Source: Bryum argenteum (lineage: Eukaryota > Streptophyta > Bryopsida > Bryales > Bryaceae). Taken from it: DNA of 64,000 bases. The stretch covers positions 41,870,420 to 41,934,419 of the forward strand of contig CM073321.1 of the NCBI GenBank assembly GCA_037043015.1, given 5' to 3'. The position numbers and the translations under genes are program-made. The notes below the pieces were generated by a model. The model was not told the origin of the DNA. It worked only from the letters and a program-made list of their open reading frames with translations, and did not search any database. This document shows, piece by piece, positions 1 to 11,410 of the stretch; within the stretch, counting starts at the first letter, position 1, and every line of letters starts with the position of its first letter.

Positions 1-392
1 CCTCTTGACACAACCACATGTCTCTCTTATAATGTCTTTTTTTTTTTTTTTCCAATAAGAATAGTTAAATGATAAATTATTAATTTTTAACCATCAGTCT
101 TTGTTGAATTTTTAATAATTCAAAGTCGTGGGGTGTACACTAAATTTGATAATTAGTGTTAGATACACTAATTTACATAAAAATGTTATAAGTTTTTATT
201 GTTCAATAATTTTACCCACTATATTGGCCAAGGTGGGGTCCTTATATAGTATTAGAATCAATGCTCTTGGTAAATTTTTTTAAACAAAAGTAAAAATTTA
301 TAGCATTTTCAAATCTTATAATAATCTAACACTAATTATCAAATTTATTGTAGTGCTAGAAAAGTCAAAAGTTAGTATATGAATTGTAGTGA
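1..392. other. AT-rich sequence without genes
   Basis: I see no credible coding sequence here. The stretch is AT-rich, has a poly-T run near 46-60, and ends at the G-rich repeat upstream of the first DUF7869-like element. No terminal repeat that would mark the element's 5' boundary was found. Confidence 0.6.
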
Positions 393-590
393 TGGGATGG
401 GGGGGGGTATTAATGGGGTTCAGTGGGGGTATCAAATTATTAATGGGGTTCAGGGGGGGTATTAATGGAGGTTGGGGGGATATTAATGGGGTCAGGGGGG
501 GTACTAACTGGGGGGGGGGGGTTCATTAATGGTCGGGGGGGGGGAGGTTTATTGATGGTGGGGGGGGTATTAACGGGGGCTGCCAGGCAA
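393..590. repeat. G-rich minisatellite
   Basis: Runs of 6 to 12 G alternate with ATTAATGG and TTCAG-like words, giving a unit close to GGGGGGTATTAATGGGGTT repeated with variation about eight times. The density of G runs on this strand could support G-quadruplexes. It lies directly upstream of the pyrimidine-rich leader of copy 1, so it may sit in or near a promoter, although no promoter element is visible. The overlapping open frames here look like products of base composition, not genes. Confidence 0.8.
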
Positions 591-959
591 TCAACCAGCT
601 CATGGAGAGGGTGGGCAGCCGTTGGAGTCTCCCGCTCCCTCCCCGCGTCCTCCTGTCCTGCTCCCTCCCCGCTCCCTCCTGTCCCGCCTCCTGCCTCCCT
701 CCTCCTCCGTCTTGCTTCCCGCGCTCCTCCGCTCTTGCCTCCCCGCCTCCCTTGTTGCTGCTCCCCGCACAATCCCGCCCTCCTGCTCGCTCCTGCATTT
801 GCCTCTTGTTTGTTCATGAGGAAGCTCCGTCATTTGCTCCCACGTTTGCTTTTACATTTGGCATTTCAGGTCATTGTGATTGGGGTTTTTGGCAAGGTTT
901 TCAGCTTCTGTTGCTCGATTGCGGCGTAGGGATTTGTTGAAATCTCACATTCGCATCAG
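591..959 (+). other. Putative noncoding leader exon of DUF7869-like copy 1
   Basis: The segment is pyrimidine-rich, with many CTCC and CTCCTGC words, and ends in CATCAG followed by GTATGCC, a good 5' splice site. The last ~60 bases before the splice site and the first ~200 bases of the intron match the equivalent part of copy 5 on the minus strand (around 58280-58540), where the junction CATCAG/GTACGCC is conserved. Copy 2 has an equivalent C/T-rich leader with a donor at 11808. The start of the exon is not defined. Confidence 0.5.
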
Positions 960-2455
960 GTATGCCATTTCATTCGCAATTCAACTTGAATTTTGCGACC
1001 TCCTTCCGTGCGCTGTATTTTTCGAAAGTAGGTTTAGAGTGTGCATTTAGCTCGCATACAATGTGCATTTAGGTTGCAAAAACAGGTTTCTTCAGTTTTA
1101 CGAGCTAAACGCACAGATTTTAGCTCGATGCGAGCTAAACTAGCTTATAGTTCAGCAGTACGCTTAGGCATTTAGCTCGAGTCGAGCTAAATCCCCGGAT
1201 GTGACATAATCTTCGTAGGGATTTAGCTCGAGTCGAGCTAAGTGCACATATATTTCACGTCCATAAGCAGGGATTTAGCTCGACTCGAGCTAAACCCACA
1301 GTTAGTTCAGTATTCTACTATGGTGGATTAACCATATAATGTACTGAATCTGCGCAAATTCCTCTGCTCTTTTACAGAACTGAATGGGGCAATTAGCTCG
1401 ACTCGAGCTAAATCCCCAGCTGCGACATTATCTGCGTAGGTATTTAGCTCGAGTCTAGCTATGTTCACGGCTGCTTCACGACCATACGCAGGGATTAGTT
1501 CATTATTCTATTATGCGGGATTAACTCAATATAGTACTGAATCTACGCATTTCCTCTACTATTTTCTTTAACCCCTATATTTCCTTAAAACCCGAAACGG
1601 GTTTTGGAGGATCCCGCAGGAGAAAACCTCAGCCAACTTTGACCATTATAATCTCACAAATGAGGAAGAATGAACGGTTCAAATTTAGTATGTAAGAGGA
1701 ATGTCAAGTGAACTTTGAGATCTTACAGTTGAATCTTTTGAATAATGCTTGGATTGAGAGTTTTTGAGCGTAATCTAAAGGAAGGTCAATTTTTATGACT
1801 TAGACCTTTTTGCAAGAAGAAAATTTAGGGGTTAAATGTTCCAGAACTCAATGGGGCAATTAGCTCGACTCGAGCTAAATCCCCAGCTGTATCATATTTT
1901 GCGTAGATACTTAAATATTTAGCTTGAACCAAGATAATTGCACGGCTGATCCAGGACTATACGCAGGGATTTAGCTCGACTCGTGCTAAGTCCACAGCTT
2001 GTTAATCATTTCACGCTGGGTGTTTAGCACGAGTCGAGCTAAATATTTTACTGAAATTGCGTAGTTCCTTCGCTATTAGCTCTTGATGTTTCAGAACTTT
2101 CTGAGGCAATTAAATCGAGTGAAGGTAAATAAAGTACTAGGTCTAGCCCAATTTAGCTCGTTGCGAGATAAATTATAGTAACATCCTCATAGTATTATCC
2201 ACATAGTTATAGTAATGCGAGATGATTTCGAACGTTTATTCAGCTCTAGTCGAGCTAAATAGTCTAGGACAGTAACATTTGTTGAGTCGTATGCTTTCAA
2301 GTTGATTTTGATCGTTAGTTTAGCTCCAGTCGGGCTAAATGTCCATGTGTAGTGGCATCCACATCATTGTTTAATACCAGTTGATTTTGATTTATAATTT
2401 ATTTTAAATTTGTTTTCCGATTATGGAAGTTCAGTTCTTTTCTTTTGTTGTGTAG
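960..2455 (+). repeat. Leader intron of copy 1 carrying 12 palindromic motifs
   Basis: This is an inferred intron (GTATGCC donor at 960, TGTAG acceptor ending at 2455). It contains about a dozen copies of the 19-bp palindrome TTAGCTCGA-G/C-TCGAGCTAA or degenerate forms, near 1121, 1169, 1220, 1271, 1390, 1441, 1858, 1970, 2023, 2151, 2238 and 2318. Longer blocks recur around 1320-1440, 1495-1570 and 1840-1920, with words such as CTGAATGGGGCAATTAGC and GACATTATCTGCGTAGG. The spacers differ from those of copy 2, so the palindrome is the best-conserved part. Degeneration increases towards the 3' end. Confidence 0.75.
1587..1605. repeat. Short perfect hairpin in the copy 1 leader intron
   Basis: AAAACCCG, a 3-base AAA loop and CGGGTTTT form an 8-bp perfect inverted repeat. 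It differs in sequence from the TTAGCTCGA palindromes around it. Confidence 0.6.
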
Positions 2456-5441
2456 GATATTCACAGAGCTTATTACCGGCTGTACTCGACGTGTGACCAT
2501 TCTACATGGTGACTAGTGCGTCCGATGACGACTGGGACAATCGAAGTATTTCTTGAGAGGTATTATAATCTTTACGACTTTGTTGCTTTCGACGTTTATG
2601 GTGATTCCGTCTTTAACATAATTGTTTTCTGGTCATTAGGATTTGGAAGTTGTTGAGCTCGTACTGTCGGATCGTTTGAAGGATTGTCCTGGACTTCCGA
2701 GATGCGAATGGATAACTAAATTTGTGACACTATTGAATCCTTGAGGGGCCATTGTTGCAGAGGGTATTTGTCAAAGTGTGGGGTCTGATTGTGTACTGGG
2801 CTCCGATGACGAGCCTTTGCGAGATGATCAAGTAGTTGTTCAGATCGTCAAGTGCTTGGATTTAGAGTTTGTGCCTTCTGATACTATATCTCAGTCATTG
2901 AAATGGGATCTCAGCCACGCCATTCATGACTGTTGGTCTTTACTTGATCATTTGCATCGCGAACAATTCAATATTGCGGTTTATGCCCGTGATCAGCCGA
3001 AAAGGAAAGGAGTTCGTCCGTATACTTTGGGACAAAGGCATCCTCAGATCTTGAGAACTAAGAGGGAAGATCGATTATTAACGATGGAGTCTGTCAATAT
3101 GGTTGCAAGTATGAAGTGTTGCAAGAAGAATTGCTGTCAGCCATTTCCCCGCCAAAAGATTCCGGCCTTGCGAAAGCAGATGTACGAGTCTTCGGATTTC
3201 AAGTTCAAGGCGCACTTTAAGATTGATGTACATCATCGATTTCATAAAACTGCGGACGGGAGTATGATGGTTACAACGGAAGGTATTGATATTTGTGCTC
3301 GAGCTTGGCAGAATATTACTGGAGTTCCTCCTGCTACGTTCTATAGGAAGAAAGCGGAGGCGGCTGCTGGTTTACGTGCTCGACATCACGGGAATGTCGG
3401 ATCCAAGAAACCAAGACTTCATGTGAAGCAAGCTGCTGCAACGTTAAAGGCGTAAATCGAAAATGCAGCTGATTATATGCCGCACAAAGCCAAGATGCTC
3501 AGTAATGGGCTCAAAGTTGTTTCACGGTCATTGCCTTCGTCTTTCAAATGGAAAGATACGATCCCAGATATCAATCTCATCAATGAGAGGTTGGGGCTGA
3601 AATTCATCGCTCAAAGCACTCTCAGCAACATCAGGCGAACAATATTCTCTGAGTATTCCAAGAAAGCACCCGGAGATAATTTTGCGCGATGCGCAACGTG
3701 TGATAAACTTGAGACTATGATCAAGTCTATGGTGCCAGATTCAACTGAAGAGAATATGTGGATTAAGAAGCTTAAACTCCACTTGGACCATCAGCAAACA
3801 CATCGTGAATATTATTATACGAACCGCTCTTTATCTATTCAAAGGCCCAAAGATGTTCTTTGCATTATCCAAGACAAAATGGATCATGCGAAGACCGCTT
3901 GTCCTTTATTTTCTCATAAAACAAAATCTAATGATGCGCTGATGAAACTTCCTATTGCTGTGACTGGAATGATTGCTCATGGGCATTGCGATGTTCGTTA
4001 TGCTCATTACGGGCTTGACATTTATCCGAGTGATTGCAATCACACTGTTGGTTCTATTCTGAAGCTTCTGCGAGATCTAGAGCAAGCACCGATATCGCAT
4101 TCTAAGTTATTGTTTGCTGGATCGGGAACGCATCCTTTGTTTGAGGCATTGCTTATTGGAAAAGATGCTTGTTTGAACTCTCTTTTACCTGAGAGTGAGT
4201 CAACAGGAGCTTCGGAATCCTTACCTCCGGTATTACATGTTCAACTCGACAACGCCGCCTCTGATAACAAGAACCGGTTTATGTTTTGCTTTTGGTCCCT
4301 TCTGGTACATATGGGCGTTTCCCGTGAAATTTATGTCAATTTTCTTTTAGTTGGACATACTCATGAAGATATTGACGCTCTTTTTGGACGTTGGAGTATG
4401 ATTTTAAAAGAGAATGACTATTTGACGATTCCTCTTTTGATGAAGTCATTCATGGATGCTGAGGCACTCCCAGTCATTTCTCATTTGCTTGAGGAAATTC
4501 CTGATTTTAAGGGCTATATTAAGGATTTCATTGCTTCTAAAGACGAAATTCTTGTCGGTCATTCGGAAGGGCAACAATTTAAGTTTTTCAAGCATGACAA
4601 TGGGTGGCCTATGATGAAGTACAAGATGTTATGTTCTGACAATGAGTGGCTTCCATCGACCAGCAAAGGAATAAAATTGTGGAAAGAGAATTCTATTACC
4701 GGTATGCCTCTATTGCCCACGGGAGAAATGAAGCCTCTAGCGTCAATTCCTATGAAGAACTTGGATGAAATTGTGAAAGGTATATCTGGTTTCATTAAGT
4801 TGTGGGAAACTTCATGTGCCCAAGACTTGTCTGGAGAATATCGTTGACGTCACGATTCTGTTTTACGCTATTGGCGTGTAGTCAATGTTTCATTGGTGGC
4901 GCCTATGGAGGTTTCTTCTGTTTTGAAGAATGGATGTTGGCCTTTGACCCGGGTACCTTTAACTTGAGAATTTCTTAACACGGGTGAATTGCGCGAGGAA
5001 TATGGGCAAGATCCCCATTTTATCGGCCGCTTGTGTGATAAACCAAGAGAGTCATTTCGCGTTGGTCGAGATGTTTATGCTGGCTACTTTTTGGCTTTAC
5101 GTCCCGCAGATGGAGATGCTCAACCCTTTTGGATTGCGAGGGCTTTGACCGATTTTGATGTTGATCGCAACAATCCGGGATGTATTCAAATCCAATTTTT
5201 TAAACCTTCTAGCAAGCGCGCTCTTGTTCAAGATACCTATGTTGGTTGGGACACGCAGAAGAATTTCAAATGGGTGTTTGATGACAGCCAAGACCCAGTT
5301 TGGCTTTATGCAGGTGCTATTTTTACGTCATGGAAATCTAGTGCCAAAGCTGGTTCCCAACGTCCAACAATCTCAATATCTGAGCAACAAGTAACAATCA
5401 TCAAACAAAGTATTCTCCGTTTTGAGACCAAGGAGGAATAA
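2456..5441 (+). pseudogene. DUF7869-like transposon protein, copy 1 (four in-frame stops)
   Basis: Inferred exons are 2456-2559 and 2640-5441, with an 80-bp intron (GTATTA...TTAG) matched in copy 2. The long exon is one frame of about 934 codons broken by stops at 2742, 3453, 4845 and 4965. Comparison with copies 2 and 5 shows the 2742, 4845 and 4965 stops are TGA where the relatives keep an arginine codon. Visible motifs, in residues from the start of the long exon: a Cys cluster CCKKNCCQPF (~159-169); CATCD followed by paired His (~350-390); DKMDHAK (~411-417); QLDNAASDNKNR (~534-545); GHTHEDIDALFGRW (~571-584). The C-terminal ~150 residues hold FRVGRDVYAGYF and YVGWDT, perhaps a small beta-barrel. 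From memory, the LDN...KNR and GHTHEDID motifs match the DUF7869 family of plants and animals. The acidic residues could form an RNase H/DDE-type site, which is inference. Confidence 0.8.
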
Positions 5442-6012
5442 AGTTTGAGATCATTCAAGACCTTGCTTTTTAGCTCACGTCGAGCTAAATAGTCTATCGT
5501 AGCTTTAGCTGTTATAGAGGAAAAAGTTGACAAGAACTCTTCCAGATCTTTTCTCGCATTGGATTTTAGCTCGTTTAGAGCTTAATTTATATTGAAGTTG
5601 TTTACAGTTTTTCTCGGTATACGCACAATAGTAGATTGATGTAGTTTTTTTAAAGTATCACCCTATTGTAACTGTTACTCTAAATAGAATTGTATGTTTA
5701 AAACTATATATAGTTTTGACATTGTTATAGGTTCTCATTTTAATGTGGTTACCGTTTCAATGTGCTATTCCTTTTAGATTGGATGTTGAATGTATTTTGA
5801 CCTATTCAAATATTTGTTCTCAATATAGTTGAGTTTCTTGTTTTAGTGTGATGTTTTTTCATCTTCCAGAGTTTTGACTTTCTTGGTTTGGACTTTAGCT
5901 CTAGATGAAGTCCTTTTTGGCGGATTTAGGTTGATGATATTAGAAATATTCCCATTTGAATGAAATATGTAATTTGATGATAATTTGAATATTCCCATTA
6001 TAATGAATTACG
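5442..6012 (+). other. 3' untranslated region of copy 1 with one conserved palindrome
   Basis: The region starts after the stop at 5439-5441 and carries a 23-bp palindrome-like motif at 5468-5490, 27 nt past the stop. The remainder aligns with the 3' flanks of copies 3 and 5 (words such as GCAAACCAAGAAAGTCAAAAC in reverse complement) and ends in GAATATTCCCATTATAATG and AATTACGT. That end is shared by copies 2, 3 and 5, so the element's 3' boundary is near 6010. Confidence 0.65.
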
Positions 6013-6250
6013 TATTCATTTAGCTCAAGTCGAGCTAAATAGTCACGTACCTCAAACAAGGTCAAGCCCATTTAGCTCGGCTCGAGCTAAATGGGCTTGG
6101 TGGTCTTGGAGAATTAAATACTTTAATGAAGCTAAATTGGCATCCAGCTAAATTGGCATCCAGCTAAATGGGCATCGAGCTAAATGGGCTGAAAGTTGAA
6201 GATGAGCTGAAAAACACAAATTTCGACGCGAAAAACACAAATCAGAAGAC
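6013..6250. repeat. Fragment of a palindrome array directly 3' of copy 1
   Basis: Two palindromes (near 6018 and 6064) are separated by a spacer that closely matches the spacer at about 12322-12350 in the copy 2 array, in the same orientation. A string of GCTAAATTGGCATCCA-type half motifs follows to about 6190. This looks like a piece of a copy-2-type array joined to the 3' end of copy 1. Confidence 0.65.
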
Positions 6251-6289
6251 CTCCATTACAGAGCGAGCAACATTTCATAGCATTGTGCC

Positions 6290-6900
6290 CTACATTGTAC
6301 TGAAAATGCCACGAAAATGGAACTGAATCAAAAACCTAAAACTCAAGAAGTAGCAACTTACAATGAAGCTCGTCAGGAAATGCGCTGTAGATGCAGCAAT
6401 GATGCGCGTCGAAATGCAGTCGAGAAAAGGAGGAGCCACAAGCGTCCGCAGAGGAAGGAGCTCGAAAAAAGCACAAAAAACAGGAGGAGAGCAAAAAGAA
6501 GGAGGCGCGGAAGCAACACTAAGCGCAACAACAAGCGCAGGCGCAACAATAAGCGCGGGCGCAACAACAGCGAGGGCGCACAGCAAGGGCGGAGAGCAGG
6601 AGGATCGCGAAGGCGGAGAGTAGGAGGATTGCGAAGGCGGAGAGCAGGAGGAGAGGCGGAGCAGGAGGATCGCGAAGGCGGACAAGAGGAGGATCGCGGA
6701 GGCGCAGAGGAGAGTTGCGAAGGCGGAAGAGGAAGCTGTCGGCGAGCGGGAAGAGCGCTGGAGGAGGAGGAAGCTGTCCGGCCTTTACTGGCCCGCCGCC
6801 ATTCGACGGCTGCCCGCGCTGCCTGGGGCTGCCCGGCCTGCCCGTGCTGCCGGGGTTTGTGGGGTTGGTTTTCTTTTTTTTTTCTTTTTTTTTTTTGAAT
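6290..6900 (-). repeat. GC-rich, pyrimidine-rich leader-like sequence (minus strand)
   Basis: Read on the minus strand this is rich in CTCCTGCTCTCCGCC and CGCCTTCGCGATCCTCC words, like the leaders of copies 1, 2 and 5. Tandem units of roughly 20-25 bp cover 6590-6720. No DUF7869-like gene lies next to it on that strand, so it is probably an orphan leader. Open frames on both strands here are low-complexity Arg/Gly/Ser-rich translations and I do not call them genes. Confidence 0.45.
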
Positions 6901-8395
6901 TTATGTTTTTTTTATTTGTTTTTTGCTTTTACATTGAATTAGATTAGTTCATTTCTATGGTCAAAAATTAAATTAATACATACGAAATCAAAATAAGGTG
7001 AGAAATGATATTTTTAAATCCTAGAATAAGTATTCTATAAAAAAAGATAATGATATTCATAACATTTATAACTTCGAAAAAAGGAATCCACACGCTATGA
7101 GTTTTTTGCAAACATTTCAATACGTTCAAACTTTGAATAATAAGTGAAATGTAAAATCTATATAATACAAGAATAGGATTGTTGTACTTGCATAACCCTA
7201 TACCGTTCTTAGTTACAAAAATGAAATAATTTGAAAAATATCATTATAGAAGTATCGAATCTACATGTCAACATTTACAGAAACTCCTTTAAGTGTGAAT
7301 AGTTATATGATTATCATTGCTAAAATTCCTAAATAAGACCATATATTTGTGATACACGTGTTAAGAATATTATATACTAAAAAAACCTTGCGATATTAGG
7401 ATTGCTAAGAAAAATTGCTCTTTTACATAGAAATATGGGAAAATTGAAATAAAATTTGAAAAACTTAAATATACAGTTTTCTATAAGTTTCATCACTTTT
7501 TTCAAAAGGGATAATTTTAGAAAAACTTTGAATTTAATGTAGCATATATTGCAGTTCTGTGCAATATTCACGATCATTGTTTTAAGATAGCCTCAAACCT
7601 TACCTTTTAATGAATGGTGAATTGTGAAACATGTATGCCTTCCTTAGATTTTTGAGCCAATTCTTAGGCTCCCTTTTCAGCATAAAATTTGTTGTATTGT
7701 CAGTTATTGTTCATTTGAGTGTATGAACAAGTAGTGATCACCTGTAAATTGCAAGACAATAATTACAAGTAATTTTAAATTAACAGTTAATAATTCATGA
7801 AATTCATATTTATTTATTCAATTATATTTTTTAGATCTTTGTAGATGTTCCTAGATTTTGTACATGTTGTTTAATCTTAAACTTATTTAAATATGAGAAA
7901 TGAAAGCAATTTAATTGAATTAGAACTAAACATGTCAGTTATTCTTAAAGCAGCAAAGTAGACTCAAAATTTCGCATGTTTCAATGTGTCACTATAAAAG
8001 TTATAAACAATATCAATTACAAATATTTGCCTACCTGATCTAGTAAGTTACCAATGGTAAAAGTTTTGGATGTATTATAGATTGATAACCATACTAATAT
8101 GTACATGTTTAAGCATGTGTTCTCTTTTCAAATGCACTTTAGGGACACCCAAGAACTGAATATAAATCCCAATTGATTCTAGAAATCTAATTTTATCATT
8201 TTATTTAAATTAGTGCATAGAACCAAAGTCCAATTAAATTTACATATAATCCGCTTATTTATGTTTAAATATTAAATTCAAAAGACAAATCCCAATGGAA
8301 TCTTAGAAATCTAATTTCATGATTTTATCAAAATTAGTGAATAGAACCAAAGTTTAAACAATTAAGATCTCATTATTTATATTTTCATTCCTGAC
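6901..8395. other. AT-rich sequence without genes
   Basis: After a T-rich tract (about 6868-6930) the sequence is strongly AT-rich and has no coding frame or domain I recognise. Confidence 0.6.
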
Positions 8396-8850
8396 GATCA
8401 TAATTCAGGAGGAAAACTGTACGCCCAATGTAACGGGTGAGATTGTAAGATTTGAATCATACCAGAAGAACCACTTGCGCTTCTACTACATCGCTTTCTA
8501 TTCCGATTGTTTACATTCTTGTAAAGAAAAATATGAGGGACGACACAGAACTTGTCTTAAGTTTCAATTTGGTGCGTAAAGTTTGAAGCAAACACTCGAA
8601 CGTTTTGCATTCTACCATGTTCAAGAATGACGGCGCTGCTTTCTCATTGCTTAGGAGCTGTTAGATCCACAAAAGTACAACGCTTTTTGTTACAAAGTTT
8701 GCGATTTCGCTGCTGCCAGAACAAATACACATGGGCAAACCTAAGATTCTCAAGATTGTAAGGAACAGAATTACGGAAAAGCATTTTTGATTGTCTTACA
8801 CAACTCTCTTTAGTAAAACATGCTCGATGTTTGATATACACCGTTGGTGA
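8396..8850 (+). repeat. Dispersed noncoding repeat, second copy at 63770-64000
   Basis: The segment from about 8540 to 8700 aligns with the end of the window: AGTTTCAATTTGGTGCG here against AGTTTCAACTTGGTGCG at about 63837, then TTTTGCATTCTACCATGTT against GTTTGCATTCTTCTATGTT, then a shared TACAAAGTTTGCGATT-like word. Both copies are in the same orientation and flanked by AT-rich DNA. No coding frame is conserved, so this is an unclassified dispersed repeat. Confidence 0.55.
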
Positions 8851-11290
8851 TGTAATGATTTTATAATTTACCTTTATTACATTATTATCTTCTATTATAA
8901 CAAAATTTTATAAGATCCTAAATCTATTGTAAATGTTATAATATTGTAATTTATTTTTGATAGATTGTTGTCCATGATTGTATGGACCAAACATGATTTA
9001 GGTATATTTAATATATGATGGTTTAATATCACATAATTTAACATCATATGATATAATAATATTTATTTTAATATAATTTATTAAAGTAAAATAGAATATA
9101 TAAGCATTTTCCGTAATATTTAATATACATTTATAAGAAATATATTTTCATATTGTATGATATAGTAAAATGAAACATATTAGTATATTGAATAAAAATT
9201 AATATAGTTTAATATAATAGAATAATTAATTTGATTTGATATAGGTTAAAAAACTATAAAACTATAAAACTATAAAACTTTGTGTAAAGTAAACCGACCA
9301 TTTGAAAAATTCATAATAATTATTGAAAATCAGTACTGCAAAAAAAAGGTTTCCAATGTTACAAACATTTCTTACTTGGATATTCAATGTTTCATTGCAT
9401 CATTGCAAACCCCCCTCTTTCTGAGTAGTGATTGCAATACTGAAACATGAAATCTGATTAATCACATACTGTTGTAAATTTGAGAAAATTCTCGCATTCT
9501 TTCCTATACCACAACTCGTAATATACGCCTAACATTATAATAATTTTAACGTAGTTTATTAAGTGATAATTTTTTATTTAAACTTGGTTTAATTATTTTT
9601 TTTACATTTGGTTTTAATTATTTATTCTATAAAACAATTTAATCTTAAAAATTTACGTAATACTAATAAATACCTTTGACTAGTTTTCCTCAAAAATTAT
9701 ATAGTGTTCGACGACAGAAATCTAAAATTTATGTTTTTCGATATTTTTCCATTGATACAGATTGGAATTCAAAGTAACTACCAGGCAAGTTTATAATCTT
9801 TTATAGTGTAGTAGTTATGATTCAAATTTAAGTGTTTAGGGATAAGGGTTTAGTCTAGAATTTAGGGTTTAGAGTTTAAAAATTAAGATTTAGGTTATAG
9901 TGTATAGGGTTGAGGATTAAGGGTTAATTAATTTTAAAGATCATGATTTAGGATTGAAATGTAAAGAGAAGTTAGATAGCAACTTTGTGGAAGAAAGCGT
10001 AGATGCGGATACATTCTAAATTTTTGAAAACAAGTTTAGAATACCATACTAAAAAAATCATCTTAGCATAAGAATTGAAGTAAAACTAAATATTATTAAG
10101 TTTGAATATCACACATAGAATATTAAACCTGTAAAATATATTTACTCACTGAATGTCAACAAGACTTAATTCTTAACCAATAATTATATATTTCAAATAC
10201 CATATATGGTAATAATACACTTGAAAAAGCTAAGTATCAAACTTATAATTCCTCAACTTATTCACTGTCTAAATACTTATATAATAGTATCTCACATAAA
10301 TATATTGAGTATTATGTTTACAATATGCATTTGTAAAATAATACATTCAACCTATTGAATATCATACTTAATATAGCATACCTAATTGAGTAGAAACTAA
10401 TCTTATAGAATCACATTTTAAAAAACTCAATATTGTACTTACTATAACCGTTGTAAAGTGCAAGATATTAGTCATTTAATGTTACACATATTTTAGTAAG
10501 TGCGAATGTTACAATACCTCACATCACCTGTCGGTACCTTACTGCTCTAATTTAGTATGAAATAAAATTAAGTCATTCAAGACTACATGAATCCAAGGTA
10601 CACGACGAGAACACTTTGTGTTCCATCTAAACATTTAATGAGTTAGTATAAATTTCAGGTAATTTAATCATTTTCTATTATTTTCCCTATACTCTATTTA
10701 AGGTAATCTTGTAAACTATGGTTCAAATAACAAATGACACTATCTCTTTAACAACTAGATTGAAGTTTTTTATTTTCTCGTTGTGTAGTCGGATGAATTG
10801 TGGTAAAAAATGTTTGCAACAATGGTAAAAGTATTGATATTAAAGTTATTGTTTTATATAATATCAAAGGTTAAGTTAGTTATGGACTAGGGACTAGAGT
10901 TTTTCATTACGGTTTTATGGTTTGATGTAAACTTGATTAATTTTCAATAAAATAAAAGAGGTGTCTTCACTAAAGTGCATTCCATTGATTCATACTTTAT
11001 TGCAAGGTTTAGAATACAAACTAGACTTGATTTGGAACAATACCCAAGTGATTTCATCCAAAACGGACCTCGGATGAAGAAGATATGGCTATTCAAAGTA
11101 CTGCCTTCTATCCAAAATATCGCTTTTTGACATTCGGCGCATTTAGGGGTTAACATTCTAGTGCCCAGTATGAAATTATTTTGTTAATTTGAGTTTGGGT
11201 TATCCATTTTCCTCGCGAATCCGGTTTTTTTCATTACAATTATGTCATTTCTATTTTTAGAAATATTCCAAATTTCTCGGTGACTTAACT
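8851..11290. other. AT-rich intergenic DNA with minor repeats
   Basis: No gene is visible. It contains a short ACTATAAAA tandem (about 9249-9284) and many TA-rich words such as TTTAATATA. A stretch from about 10000 to 10600 is built of loosely recurring AATATCACA and TACTTA words. It resembles part of the AT-rich block after 59280, but I cannot define a unit. Confidence 0.5.
9836..9915 (+). repeat. Degenerate plant-type telomere-like repeat
   Basis: Variants of GGGTTTAG recur: AAGGGTTTAGTCTAG, ATTTAGGGTTTAGAG, TTAGGTTATAG, TATAGGGTTGAGG. This resembles interstitial TTTAGGG repeats of plants in degraded form. Confidence 0.5.
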
Positions 11291-11314
11291 TCAAATGATT
11301 TTTACTGGCCCAAG

Positions 11315-11410
11315 ATGTCCTTGTTCCTCCCAAAGTTCCCAAGATGTCCTCGTTCCTTGCGAAGTTCCCCGTTCCTCGTGAAGTTCCCCGTTCCCCCCGA
11401 AGTTCCCAAC
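11315..11410 (+). repeat. Tandem AAGTTCCC repeat upstream of copy 2 leader
   Basis: The word AAGTTCCC recurs five times in under 100 bases, with units close to GTTCCTCGTGAAGTTCCCC. It lies just upstream of the CT-rich leader of copy 2 and may be promoter-proximal. Confidence 0.65.

Noticed and set aside
440-940. Overlapping open frames on both strands in the G- and C-rich region
   Set aside because: They translate to Pro/Arg/Gly/Ser low-complexity sequence on all strands, as expected from base composition, and the homologous part of copy 5 does not conserve a frame.
4559-5533. Minus-strand frames opposite copy 1 (and equivalents opposite copies 2 and 5)
   Set aside because: They mirror the coding strand of the DUF7869-like gene and have no independent support.
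6290-6942. Long Arg-rich and Ser/Leu-rich frames
   Set aside because: Mutually overlapping products of a tandemly repeated GC-rich leader; no domain or conserved start.
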